This document shows, in pieces, positions 9,062 to 17,778 of a stretch of 64,000 nt of DNA. Both the position numbers and the translations under genes were made by a program. Position 1 is the stretch's first letter; each line of letters begins with the position of its first letter. Below the pieces are notes generated by a model. The model had not been told where the DNA came from, made no database searches, and saw only the letters and a list, made by a program, of their open reading frames with translations. Source of the DNA: Arthrobacter sp. NicSoilB4 (lineage in GTDB: Bacteria > Actinomycetota > Actinomycetes > Actinomycetales > Micrococcaceae); assembly GCF_019977335.1 (NCBI RefSeq), contig NZ_AP024653.1:1798001-1862000 (forward strand), given 5' to 3'.

Positions 9062-9607
9062 GTGTTGAATACTCTCGACCCTTGCCGTTTGTTCATCATG
9101 GGCGCCAGCGGATCCGGAACAACGACGCTCGGTCGGGCAATCGCCGACAAGTGGGCAATACCCCACGCGGACGCCGACGATTATTTCTGGCGGCCGACGT
9201 CGCCGCCGTACACGGAACAGCGGGCACCAGTCGAGCGTCTCTCCTTGATGAGGGAAGTCTTCGTGCCCCGGTCCACTTGGGTGCTTTCAGGTTCCATCAT
9301 GGGCTGGGGCGAGGACCTCATGGCGATGTTCGACGCAGTCGTGTTCTTGACCCTCGATCCTGAAACAAGGATGACCAGGCTGCTGGCAAGGGAGAAAACT
9401 AGGATGCTGGAGCTATCCCGGGCCGGAAGCTCCGACGAAGCAGCACACGAGGAGTTCATGTCCTGGGCGCGAGGATATGACGAGCCTGATTTCGCTGGCC
9501 GAAATCGCAGCCGCCATGAACAATGGCTGGCAATGTTTTCCTGCCCAATACTTCGCCTCGACAGCTCTAGACCGGTCAACAACTTGGTGGAGGCGATTAC
9601 GGGATAG
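9062..9607 (+). CDS. P-loop kinase-like AAA family ATPase (adenylate/shikimate-kinase-like)
   Basis: A 181-residue P-loop NTPase. The Walker A motif GASGSGTTTLG sits at residues 14-24, followed by a DADDYFW segment typical of small-molecule kinases related to adenylate kinase. Later features are VLSGSIMGWGEDLM, VFLTLDPETRMTRLLARE (a lid/Arg-rich region), and a short C-terminal helix. The start used is GTG at 9062; an internal ATG at 9098 would leave only four residues before the P-loop. The substrate is unknown and no pathway context is present. Confidence 0.78.
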   Translation: MLNTLDPCRLFIMGASGSGTTTLGRAIADKWAIPHADADDYFWRPTSPPYTEQRAPVERLSLMREVFVPRSTWVLSGSIMGWGEDLMAMFDAVVFLTLDPETRMTRLLAREKTRMLELSRAGSSDEAAHEEFMSWARGYDEPDFAGRNRSRHEQWLAMFSCPILRLDSSRPVNNLVEAITG

Positions 9608-9840
9608 CCCTGGTTCATGCGTAACCCGGGCGGGTCAGCAATTCGGTCCCGCCGACACCTGTACTTGCACCGTTGATCAACTCAGTGTTTCACTCCGCTT
9701 ATCGTGTCCCTCAACGCACCCGGACCAGCGATTAGCACGACGAAGTCCCTGGCTTCGCTCAGCGTTCAAAGACTTCATTGAATCCACGCCGGCTGAAATG
9801 AAAGTCCGGTTGTCGCCGACCGAGGATAACGCGACGGCGG

Positions 9841-10701
9841 TCAGCGGCCGGTTTTGAGCGTCTCGCTTGCGAGAAGGACCTTTGTGATGGCGTCATTGCC
9901 AGCCTGGGATGGATGCGTGTAGTCAGCGGCGAGAAGGACGCCCGCCGGAGACAGCCCATCGGCCCCGTTGAATGCATGGTAAATGTCGAGGCAGGCCGCC
10001 TTGACGGCCGCGGCCGCCTTACAAAGTGCAGTGTTCCAAGCATCCAGCGCGTACGCTGACTTCTCTGCAACCGCAGTGACTTTATCCGGATATTTGTTGG
10101 CGGCTTCCCATCCGATCCATGAGTTGTAGGAGTTGAGTACCCCTACGGAACTTTTGGGTGAAAGTTCACGGACGCGGGAAAAGATGGTGGCTGAAAGCGC
10201 ACTCAACTCTCGGGTTTTGCTGTCGATACAATCCGCAGTGGTGCCGGCCAGTCCGCTGACGAAAGCGGCGTCGTCGTCGCTTTCTTTGACGCTCTGACAC
10301 GGCGAACCCCCTGAAGCGTATGGCGGCTGGTCGTTGAATCCGAAGGACAGGAGAACGACGTCGGCGGTGCCCAACTCGGCTATGAGATTCTTGTCCACGG
10401 CCAGCTGCTTTGCGATGTCCTGTGTCTTGGCTCCGTCGTGACGCGACATATTCCGCACTGATACTTCTCCCTTGCCCTCGGTAGTAAGCGCCTTGGCGAA
10501 CGAGTTGGCGAAACCAGTGCAGCCGGGGCAGTCGTCGGGAGAGTTGAAAGGAATTGAATCGCCAATGACCAGAACTACCATCGGCTCGGTTGTGGGCGTT
10601 CGACCGGCGCCAGCGCTGCTGCTCTCTGTAGGACCGGTGCAGGCAGTCGTTGTTAGTAGAATTGCCAAGGCTATGAGGGCCGCACTCCGAGTCGGACGCA
10701 T
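9841..10701 (-). CDS. SGNH/GDSL-hydrolase-like lipoprotein
   Basis: A 286-residue lipoprotein. Residues 1-21 form a lipoprotein signal peptide ending in the lipobox LTTTAC. The SGNH fold follows: VLVIGDSIPF near residue 45 (block I, catalytic Ser), VVLLSFGFND (block III-like with Asn), and near the C-terminus ADYTHPSQAGN carrying the Asp-x-x-His pair. It is expected to be an esterase or acyl-hydrolase tethered to the outer face of the membrane, possibly acting on cell-wall esters. The substrate is unknown. It is monocistronic. The 9608-9840 gap on its downstream side shows nothing recognisable. Confidence 0.83.
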   Translation of the reverse strand: MRPTRSAALIALAILLTTTACTGPTESSSAGAGRTPTTEPMVVLVIGDSIPFNSPDDCPGCTGFANSFAKALTTEGKGEVSVRNMSRHDGAKTQDIAKQLAVDKNLIAELGTADVVLLSFGFNDQPPYASGGSPCQSVKESDDDAAFVSGLAGTTADCIDSKTRELSALSATIFSRVRELSPKSSVGVLNSYNSWIGWEAANKYPDKVTAVAEKSAYALDAWNTALCKAAAAVKAACLDIYHAFNGADGLSPAGVLLAADYTHPSQAGNDAITKVLLASETLKTGR

Positions 10702-10917
10702 GGACGAAGGCTATACCCGACGGACTCCTAATCCCTAGGGCGCGCAAGTGCCTTCCATTGGACACTCGCGACGTTCTGTCAGTTTCATAAGCCATCGGCA
10801 CAAACACCTAAACGGCGGAAAGAATTGCTCGGGGGAGTAGTCCGGGCGGCGACACGAGACGTCCGATGAGACCCGTTTCGGCAACCGGTCACGGAGCTTG
10901 GATGGTTTGATTAGTCC

Positions 10918-11670
10918 GTGCTCCGTCTAAAACGCCTTATGATTTTCAGCTTGTTCGCGGTTTCCCTCATCACCGCATTCTCGTTCTGGGCAATTCGGGA
11001 GCCCGGCGCAGACGCCCGTGGGACACTTTCTGCACCCCCGCGAGCGGTGGCGCAACTAGAAATGTTGTCCAGCGGCATTACCACCGCCGTGAACGTGACG
11101 CCGAGCCCGGATGCCCAGTGGCTCAACCGGGCTGCCGCACAGACTGGGATTCCTGCCCGCGCGCTCCGGGCCTATGTTTCTGCGGCAGCCACGGCCACCG
11201 ATTCCGCTCCGACGTGCGGGATCGGCTGGAACACCGTGGCAGCCGTCGGCTCCGTCGAATCAGCGCATGGAACCTACGGTGGCGGCAGCCTCAACGCCGC
11301 AGGGCAGGCGAGCGGACCAATTGTGGGCCCGAGCCTCAATGGCGTCGGATTCGCCGCCATCGCCGACACGGACGCGGGTACCCTGGACGGCGACTCCCGC
11401 TGGGACCACGCTGTCGGGCCCATGCAGTTCATTCCCACCACCTGGCAGCTTGTAGGGCGGGACGGGAACGGGGACGGAACAGCGGACCCGTTCAATATCG
11501 ACGACGCCGCCCTCAGTGCGGCGACCTATCTGTGCGCAAACGGCCGTGACCTCGCGACCGCCCAAGGATGGACAGACGCCGTGTACTCCTACAACCAGTC
11601 CGATCCCTACATTCGCCAGGTGCGGGCCCAAGCCACCGCATACGCCGTGAAGACGGGCACCGCCGAATGA
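10918..11670 (+). CDS. Lytic murein transglycosylase (MltB/SLT_2-like)
   Basis: A 250-residue membrane-anchored or secreted protein starting at GTG 10918. Residues 8-25 are an N-terminal hydrophobic segment. The catalytic domain begins near residue 60 with WLNRAAAQTGIPARALRAY. It includes VAAVGSVESAHGTYGG, where the Glu of GSVESAHG is the expected catalytic acid, then HAVGPMQFIPTTW and a DGNGDGTADPFN loop resembling an EF-hand-like calcium site, and YSYNQSDPYIRQV at the end. Such enzymes cut peptidoglycan between MurNAc and GlcNAc to give anhydro ends. It is monocistronic. Confidence 0.88.
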   Translation: MLRLKRLMIFSLFAVSLITAFSFWAIREPGADARGTLSAPPRAVAQLEMLSSGITTAVNVTPSPDAQWLNRAAAQTGIPARALRAYVSAAATATDSAPTCGIGWNTVAAVGSVESAHGTYGGGSLNAAGQASGPIVGPSLNGVGFAAIADTDAGTLDGDSRWDHAVGPMQFIPTTWQLVGRDGNGDGTADPFNIDDAALSAATYLCANGRDLATAQGWTDAVYSYNQSDPYIRQVRAQATAYAVKTGTAE

Positions 11671-11954
11671 GTCCGTGGGCTGAGGGTCCATGGCGTTGAG
11701 TGCAAGCGGGCGGCAGCCCGGTGGATCCGTGAGGTGCATCAAGGGGCTGGCCAGGGGCTAGGACGGTCCCGCTCCCGATGCCGACTCCCCGGGACGCGTC
11801 CTGAGCCGGGACTGACAGTCTCCGCACGCGGGGGAGAGACGCGCGGCCGGATCGGGAACGGATCAGCCGGCAGGCGTACAGTCGGGCACCTTCCTGAAAC
11901 CCAACGTGCACTGCACCACAGCGGCCACTGCGCCTCACCGGGCACAGTGCAGAG

Positions 11955-12732
11955 GTGAAAATCGCCAAGGCTCCGGATGGTGCCGAGTTGGCCTGGGTCG
12001 AGGAAGGTGCGGGGGAGCCTTTGCTCCTTATTGCCGGTCAGGCCACAGCAATGGCCGGGTGGGGGGCCGACCGCAGAAGCTCTGGCGCAGCATTTCCGCG
12101 TGATCCGCTTCGAACATCGAGGGATCGGTGCCAGCGGCCAAGGCAATGCCGACCGGTACACAACGAGGTTCTTTGCAGCCGACGCGGTCGCGGTCCTTCA
12201 GGCTGCCGGCGTAGAGGCCGCTCACGTGTACGGCCATTCGATGGGTGGCAGGGTCGCCCAATGGGTTGCCATCGATCAGCCGCACCGGGTGCGTGCCCTC
12301 GTACTGGCCGCAACCACCGGAGGGCGGCGCCAGGACTCCGAGCAGAACAACACCGCCATGGCCGCACTGCTGAGCGGGGACTTCGAGCTCATGATCCCGC
12401 TCCTATTTGATCCCGAATGGGCGAATCAGCATCCCGACGTAACGCGCACCTTCGTTGATTCGCAGGCATCGGCCTGGGTAAAATCCCGCCATTTCAAGGC
12501 CAGCCGGGAGCATGACGCGTGGGACGACCTGGCTTCAATCAAGGCCCCGACGCTCATCCTCCACGGCACGGACGACGCTCTGACGCCGCTGTGGAACGGC
12601 ACATTGCTCCATCAACACATCCGCCGCTCCACCCTCGTACGGGTTCCCGGCGCACGTCACGGCCTGCATCTCGACCATCCAGAAACCGCCAACTGGATCC
12701 GACAATTCATCTCAGCCAAAAGCACGCGATGA
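11955..12732 (+). pseudogene. Alpha/beta hydrolase, frameshifted in a G6 run
   Basis: The N-terminus is read from ATG 11955 (MKIAKAPDGAELAWVEEG, then PLLLIAGQATAMAGWG). The rest lies in a different frame, from TAEALAQHFRVIRFEHRG to the stop at 12732. Removing one G from the six Gs at 12061-12066 joins both parts as AGWGPTAEALAQ and gives a normal protein of about 258 residues. All catalytic elements are intact: nucleophile elbow GHSMGG, acid in LHGTDDAL, and His in GARHGLHLDH. The gene is otherwise undecayed, so a sequencing or assembly slip or a very recent mutation is likely. The substrate is unknown. Confidence 0.8.
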
Positions 12733-13058
12733 AGTCACAGGATCCGCCGGCCTCCTGTCAGTAGTGTCCGTCTGCCAGCGCACGTGGAGGGGAAGATCCG
12801 GCGGTTCGTTCGGCCAGCGCTGCGGGCTGAGCCAGGAGTCGCGTCCCCAGTGCCCGTTCACAGTCGTCGTTATGGCTTGCCCGCGGGGTGCCCCCGCAGG
12901 TGATCGTGTGACGCCGGGTGGCAATGCCAGCACAGGGATGGCCGCCACCGCACTCTGGGCGGCCGAGTCACCAGCGTTGGTCGGCCTCTGGATTTCAAGC
13001 TAGTCCCACCAGTCACAGCCGTATCAACTGTGAACTGACCTTGGTAGGATCCCCGTCT
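12733..13058 (+). other. Intergenic stretch without a supported gene
   Basis: This gap separates the alpha/beta hydrolase from the VOC gene. Short frames exist on both strands. One on the minus strand (12712-12948) contains WGRDSWLSPQRWPNEPP, which reads somewhat protein-like, but I cannot assign it to a family and it lacks a clear ribosome-binding site. No repeat or hairpin of note was seen. Confidence 0.4.
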
Positions 13059-13766
13059 ATGGACATGCTGAAGGGCGAGCAGATCGCCGAGGCCAACCTG
13101 ACGGACTGGCGCAAACTGGCCCAGGGACTGCATGCCCGCTATCTGGTCGCCGACTTCGGCACGGGCGCACGGTTCGTCGCCGCGGTAGGCGAGGCGGGCG
13201 ACGCGCTCGGACACCACCCTCGCGTGTCGATCGGCAATGGGTACGTTGACCTCAAGCTGATCACAGACGACGCCACTTACCGCGACGGCGAGGGCACCGA
13301 ACACGTCGTTGAGTGGGTGACTCAGCTGGACGTCGACCTGGCGCGACGAATCACAGAGATCGCCGCCGACCACAAGGTCGACGCCGACCCGGCATCGGTC
13401 AGCGACATCGAGCTCGGCCTCGACACGGCGCGCTCCGCGACCATCGCCCCGGTGTGGGCCGCCCTGCTGACCGGGAGCGCGGAGGCCCAGGGCCGAGGGT
13501 CCCCCAGCGACGAAATCCGGGACGCCACAGGACGGGTTCCGAACCTGTGGTTCGGGGACGCCGTCGAGCACGAGACCTCGCGTCAGCGGTTCCACATCGA
13601 GGTCTATGTGGCGCCCGAGGTGGCGGAGCAACGGATCGCCGCCGCCCTCGCCGCGGGCGGGACCGTCGTCGATGCCAGCAACGCGCCCTCGCTCACCGTG
13701 ATCGCCGACCAGGACGGCAACCAGGGAATCGTATGCATCGACGTGTCCGCAGCGAAGAAAGATTGA
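13059..13766 (+). CDS. Pterin-carbinolamine-dehydratase-like / glyoxalase (VOC) fusion protein
   Basis: A 235-residue two-domain protein. The start at 13059 (MDMLKGEQIAEANLTDW) is preferred over 12918, which reads through non-conserved sequence; a purine-rich TAGGAT lies upstream. Residues 1-105 resemble 4a-hydroxytetrahydrobiopterin dehydratase (PCD/DCoH), with GDALGHHPRVSI followed by VDLKLIT, i.e. the H-x-P active-site region. Residues about 120-235 are glyoxalase-like (VOC), with NLWFGDAVEH, RFHIEVYVAPEVAEQR and a final QDGNQGIVCIDV. Such fusions are usually annotated VOC family protein and their substrate is not known. It stands alone. Confidence 0.8.
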   Translation: MDMLKGEQIAEANLTDWRKLAQGLHARYLVADFGTGARFVAAVGEAGDALGHHPRVSIGNGYVDLKLITDDATYRDGEGTEHVVEWVTQLDVDLARRITEIAADHKVDADPASVSDIELGLDTARSATIAPVWAALLTGSAEAQGRGSPSDEIRDATGRVPNLWFGDAVEHETSRQRFHIEVYVAPEVAEQRIAAALAAGGTVVDASNAPSLTVIADQDGNQGIVCIDVSAAKKD

Positions 13767-13782
13767 ATAGCCATTTCGGTTG

Positions 13783-13799
13783 ACCCGCGGCGCGCGGGT
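13783..13799 (+). terminator. Short GC hairpin after the VOC fusion gene
   Basis: A perfect 7-bp inverted repeat, ACCCGCG-gcg-CGCGGGT, lies 17 bases after the stop codon at 13766. There is no clear T tract, so it may only be a weak terminator or an mRNA 3'-end stabiliser. The rest of 13800-13994 shows nothing recognisable. Confidence 0.35.
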
Positions 13800-13994
13800 G
13801 AAGGTCACTTCGGCACTTTCTGGGGGTCCGGCCGGTTCGGGAGGCCTTCTCCTCGTCCTGAAGGGAATTCGGGGCCGAAGTCCCAAGGCGGCACGTACAC
13901 GGCGGGCAGCCGCACGGGTGCTAGGCCAGCGAGCGGGGCCCGATCTTGATGTCACCGTTCACAGTGGACTTCTTTGTGTAACCGTTCAAATCGG

Positions 13995-14576
13995 TCAACG
14001 GCTCACCTGAAAACGCAGGTGAAGCACCCGGTTCCCCTGAATCACCACGTCAGGATCCTCCAACAGGTGCTGCGCGTGGACCGACCCGAAATAGCGTTTG
14101 CCGGACCCGAACACGACGGGTGCGACGTCCATGCGCACCTCGTCGACCAGCCCCGCGGCCAGCACCTGGCCACCGACGTCGCCAGCAGCGATCTCGACGA
14201 TGCGGTCACCCGCCAGCTCCTGCGCCTTGGCCACGGCTGCCTCGACGCCGTCGACGAAGTAAAACGGCGCCTCGGGGTCCCAGCCCTCAGGCTCCGGCCG
14301 GTGCGTTACGACGACCACATAGTCGACCCCGCTCGGAGGCTGTCCGTCCCAGCCGTCTGTCATGTCGAAGACGTGGCGGCCGACGACTGTCGCCCCGACC
14401 TGGTTCCAGTACGGCCGGGTGTAGTCGTAGGACGCCTGCGACACCTTCAACTCGCCGCTCTCGTCCAACGGCACGTCACCGCTGGTCAACCAGTCGAACA
14501 GGGGTCCGGGCTGGTCGTTCTCGTCCGCGATGAAGCCGTCCACCGACACCGAGCTGTACATGACCACTTTGCCCAT
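13995..14576 (-). CDS. Dihydrofolate reductase family protein (RibD C-terminal-like)
   Basis: A 193-residue NADPH-dependent reductase of the RibD_C/DHFR superfamily, longer than its paralogue at 4676. It begins MGKVVMYSSVSVDGFIADEND and contains GATVVGRHVFDMTDGW (nucleotide-binding loop), VVVTHRPEPEGW, IVEIAAGDVGGQVLAAGLVD and VFGSGKRYFG. The start is supported by a GGAGGA just upstream. The true substrate is unknown; these are not the cellular dihydrofolate reductase. No operon partner was seen. Confidence 0.88.
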   Translation of the reverse strand: MGKVVMYSSVSVDGFIADENDQPGPLFDWLTSGDVPLDESGELKVSQASYDYTRPYWNQVGATVVGRHVFDMTDGWDGQPPSGVDYVVVVTHRPEPEGWDPEAPFYFVDGVEAAVAKAQELAGDRIVEIAAGDVGGQVLAAGLVDEVRMDVAPVVFGSGKRYFGSVHAQHLLEDPDVVIQGNRVLHLRFQVSR

Positions 14577-14977
14577 GGGGTCCTCCTTTGCTCCGGGATG
14601 CCCCCAGAGTAGCGGCTCTGCGCGGTTCGTGGCGGGTTGATCTGCTGAGGGGTGTGGAACGGATCGACGGCGACCGCGTCACATGGCAGCTGCTGGCGCA
14701 GGGCCTGCGGAACGCAGCCGAAGGGTCGATCGCGACAACCTCTGCGGGCAGGTGAAAGTGTGACCGAGACGGCGCACGTCGTTTTTCGCCACGCGGACAT
14801 CAGGACGGCAGCTCGGCCGCAGCCGGCTTGGAGGTGGATGCCGTTTACCAGGACTGGGCTCGCACAACATTCAAGCCTGACGCAACTTTCAGGTGTCCAT
14901 TGCACACGCCTGCTGACCGATCCCCGAACCGATCCAACGCTTGCACCATCTTCCAGGTGATTGGGGAGTCAGAGGAC

Positions 14978-15290
14978 ATGGTCGAAGCAATCCGTCGCCT
15001 GGCTCAACTGTTGGGGGGTGGGAGAAGGGCTCAGCAGGGCAGTCCTGGACCTGCAGGCTAGAAGATTCACCCGAGACCAGCGTCAGGCCATTGCTTCCCA
15101 TGCAGAAGAACTTAGACCAAGGTTGCCCGATGATGAACTCAGTGGCGGCGATTTGTCCGGGCGCATAGCCTTTCCAGCGACAGGGCGGGCCGCCAAGCTG
15201 GCCGCCGGCGTCCCAGGAGTTCACGTGGCGCCCGATCCGTACGGACGCGTGATCGCTTCGAGGAAGTGCCCGTCCGGATCCGCGAAATAG
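14978..15290 (+). pseudogene. Possible small hypothetical gene with a frameshift in a G6 run
   Basis: From ATG 14978 the frame reads MVEAIRRLAQLLG and soon stops. Dropping one G of the run 15013-15018 joins it to a frame reading VGEGLSRAVLDLQARRF, then TRDQRQAIASHAEELRPRLP, which looks like a short helical protein. GGGAGTCAGAGG upstream could serve as a ribosome-binding site. The restored frame would run into the 3' end of the convergent VOC gene before stopping at 15290. No family was recognised. The remaining part of 14577-14977 shows nothing I can support. Confidence 0.3.
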
Positions 15291-15607
15291 ACGCCACGTC
15301 CGCCGTCGTTGTGGTTGATCTGCTGCGGGCGAGCCCGTCCCGGGTCTGCCCAGTAGGGGATGTCCTGGGCCTGAATCCTTGCGATGATTCCGTCGAAGTC
15401 CTCCTCGCTGACCAGGAAGGCGTAGTGCTGCGGGGAGATGGGCCGGTCTGCCGTGGCGAAATCGAGGGCCACTCCGTGGTCGAGGGACACGGTCATGAAG
15501 GACCACATGGCTTGGGGTTTCGGGAGTCCGAGCACGTTGGCCAGGAACTCCGCCGAATGGCGCTTGTCCGTTGCGTAGACGATGGTGTGGTTGAAAGTGA
15601 CCGTCAT
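15221..15607 (-). CDS. VOC family protein (glyoxalase/bleomycin-resistance-like)
   Basis: A 128-residue single-module VOC protein. The start at 15607 (MTVTFNHTIVYATDKRHSAE) follows a good AGAGGAGGT ribosome-binding site; the longer in-frame start at 15640 would bury it. The N-terminal half supplies NHTIVYATD and the C-terminal half GGRGVYFADPDGHFLEAITR. The final HFLE glutamate and NH(T) histidine are typical metal ligands of the fold. The catalytic or binding substrate cannot be predicted. It is monocistronic. Confidence 0.86.
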   Translation of the reverse strand: MTVTFNHTIVYATDKRHSAEFLANVLGLPKPQAMWSFMTVSLDHGVALDFATADRPISPQHYAFLVSEEDFDGIIARIQAQDIPYWADPGRARPQQINHNDGGRGVYFADPDGHFLEAITRPYGSGAT

Positions 15608-15731
15608 GGTGACCTCCTCTGGTGATTGCTCTGGGACCATCTATGCCCGGTGCCCTTGAGAATTCAAGAGCGGCCGCGTGGTCCCTGGTCGTTCATGGGT
15701 CAGCGTCGGGGAACAGGGCATTAGGGGCTGA

Positions 15732-16544
15732 TCAAGCCTTGGCGATCGGCAGCACCAGCATGTAGCCGGTCGGCATATCGCTGCTCCAGCGCCGCGGCTC
15801 GCGGACGACGAACTGGGTCGCCAGCTGTTCGGGGGTGAGCAGGGCATTGGGCGCGGGGGACGGTCCCCACTGGTCGTCACCGTACGGGTAGAGCGGATCC
15901 TGGACGCGGATGCCGGTGACCGGGAACTCCGGGAACTGGTCGGGAGCGCCGAGTGACTCGAAGCCGCTCATCACCCAAACGTGGCGGCCGCGCCACATGA
16001 CCAGCCCGACCGGCCGATTCGTGTCGGCAATGGCGCGCGCCGCGATCTGCAGCGCCTCCTCGTAGTCGGCGATGCTCACGACGGCGTAGGGCCCCATCCC
16101 GACCTCGGTTAGCACCTCCGCCCAACCCAAGGGGTTGGCACCGTTGAACGAGTTGAAGGACCGTGCCCGTGCCATCTCCCAGAGCTCCCCCTGCTGGACG
16201 CGATCGGTCCATGTGCCGGCCCCGGTGTCGTCGATGAGGTTGTGCATCATCTGGATGCTCGCCGCCACACACCAGTTAAAGGTGTACTGCGGCACGAAGT
16301 CCCCCTCCTGGTAGAGGTTGAGGGCGAACGCCTGGGGCGCCGGGGGAGGCGTGGGAACCGGCGTCGGGGTGGGGGAGGTGGGCCGGCGAGGAGCTGCGTC
16401 ATCGCGTGCGGCCGGCGGGGCCGAGGAGGTCTGGATCAGTGGATCAGCGGTGGCCGCCTCGAGTCTGATCGTTGGCGCGCAGGCAGAGATGAGGTTCGCT
16501 AGGATGACGAACCAGACCAGAATACGGAGCGGGGCACCGATCAT
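15732..16544 (-). CDS. Secreted lipoprotein with peptidase C39-like domain
   Basis: A 270-residue lipoprotein. The signal peptide ends in lipobox LISAC near residue 22. A Pro/Thr/Ala-rich linker follows (SPTPTPVPTPPPAP, residues about 57-70). The folded part starts near residue 75 with FVPQYTFNWCVAASIQMMHN, where the Cys in NWCVAAS is the expected nucleophile of a C39-like papain fold. GLVMWRGRHVWVMSGFE supplies the His, and a downstream Asp region (VQDPLYP) follows. It may be a surface cysteine peptidase or a non-catalytic relative. It is divergent from the quinone reductase gene at 16608, with a 63-bp shared upstream region. Confidence 0.75.
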   Translation of the reverse strand: MIGAPLRILVWFVILANLISACAPTIRLEAATADPLIQTSSAPPAARDDAAPRRPTSPTPTPVPTPPPAPQAFALNLYQEGDFVPQYTFNWCVAASIQMMHNLIDDTGAGTWTDRVQQGELWEMARARSFNSFNGANPLGWAEVLTEVGMGPYAVVSIADYEEALQIAARAIADTNRPVGLVMWRGRHVWVMSGFESLGAPDQFPEFPVTGIRVQDPLYPYGDDQWGPSPAPNALLTPEQLATQFVVREPRRWSSDMPTGYMLVLPIAKA

Positions 16545-16607
16545 GATCGGTCCAGTTTATCGCCACGCGGCGGGACTTTTCGGTCCGGTCGGGCGTTGGG
16601 TCTGAGT

Positions 16608-17639
16608 ATGAAAGCCATCGTGTACCGTGCCACCGGTGATCCGTCTGTTCTCGAACTCGTCGACCGCGAGATCCGCGCCCCGGGGAGGGGGGAGGTGCGC
16701 GTGCGGATCATGGTTTCCGCGGTGAACCCCACCGACTGGAAGTCGCGCCGCGGCATCCGACCGGGCCAAACCTTGCCCTTCGCGGAGGTCGTGCCGAACC
16801 AGGACGGCGCCGGAATAGTGGACGCCGTCGGACCCGGCGTCGAGCATCTCCACGTCGGTGACAGGGTCTGGGTGGCCTTGGCCGCCCACCAGCGCGCCGA
16901 CGGCGGGACAGCCCAGGAATTCGCCGTCCTGCCAGCCGAGCGGGTCTTTCCGCTGCCGGAGAATGCGGGGTTCGACGTCGGCGCAAGCCTGGGCGTTCCC
17001 GCGATCACCGCCCACAGGGCCCTGACCATCGCCGAGGACGGCCCGCGGCGGCTGCGTCCGGGAGCTTTGGACGGCAAGGCAGTTCTCGTTGCTGGAGGGG
17101 CTGGCGCGGTGGGCCATGCGGCGATCCAGCTCGCCAAGTGGGCCGGCGCCGTTGTGATCACGACCGTGAGTGGACCGGCAAAGGCTGCGCTGGCCACGGC
17201 CGCCGGCGCTGATCACGTTATCAATTACGGGGAAGGCCACGCAGCCGCGGAGATACGTCGGATCGCTCCCGAGGGCGTCGACCAGATCGTGGAGGTGGCG
17301 CCCGCGCAGAACGCGGAACTCGACCTGGCAGTAATCCGCAACCGCGGCTCCATCGCTGTCTACGCCAACAACGGCGGCGATCAGGTGACCCTGGACGTGC
17401 GCAGGCACTTCAGCCTCAACGTCCGCTACCAGTTCGTGTTGCTCTACACAGTTGGCATGGCGGCCGTGCATGCCGCCGCCGAGGACATCAACGCGGCCAT
17501 CGCCGACGGCGCCCTTCCGGTCGGAGAAGCCGCAGGTCTGCCGCTGCATCGCTTTGACCTGGCTAACACGCCCGCGGCCCACGCCGCGGTGGAAGAGAGC
17601 ATTATCGGCAAGGTGCTGATCGATGTGCCACGCCTCTAA
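16608..17639 (+). CDS. NADPH:quinone reductase / zinc-independent MDR family oxidoreductase
   Basis: A 343-residue medium-chain dehydrogenase/reductase, starting MKAIVYRATGDPSVLEL (an upstream in-frame start at 16596 adds only four residues). The N-terminal GroES-like domain has SAVNPTDWKSRRG and PNQDGAGIVDAVGPGV. The Rossmann domain has VLVAGGAGAVGHAAIQLAKWAGA, and HVINYGEG follows. The lack of the structural-zinc cysteine cluster fits quinone-reductase (QOR)-like enzymes, which reduce quinones or enones with NADPH. It is monocistronic; the neighbouring lipoprotein is divergent. Confidence 0.87.
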   Translation: MKAIVYRATGDPSVLELVDREIRAPGRGEVRVRIMVSAVNPTDWKSRRGIRPGQTLPFAEVVPNQDGAGIVDAVGPGVEHLHVGDRVWVALAAHQRADGGTAQEFAVLPAERVFPLPENAGFDVGASLGVPAITAHRALTIAEDGPRRLRPGALDGKAVLVAGGAGAVGHAAIQLAKWAGAVVITTVSGPAKAALATAAGADHVINYGEGHAAAEIRRIAPEGVDQIVEVAPAQNAELDLAVIRNRGSIAVYANNGGDQVTLDVRRHFSLNVRYQFVLLYTVGMAAVHAAAEDINAAIADGALPVGEAAGLPLHRFDLANTPAAHAAVEESIIGKVLIDVPRL

Positions 17640-17778
17640 GTCTGGGACGCAGTAGTCGCGCGGGTTCCCGCACGGCTGTGGCTCCACGGTTGTGCTGTGC
17701 CGTGGCGACGAGTACGCCTTCCAGCAAGACCGTCACAGTAGAATGGCCACACATTTTTCAGGCGGATAGGCGACACGA

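Noticed and set aside
12870..13955. A 361-residue minus-strand frame
   Set aside because: It overlaps the PCD/VOC fusion gene, which has family motifs on the plus strand; the minus frame shows none.
16557..17687. A 376-residue minus-strand frame opposite the quinone reductase
   Set aside because: Shadow of a conserved MDR gene with clear Rossmann motifs; no domain in the antisense product.
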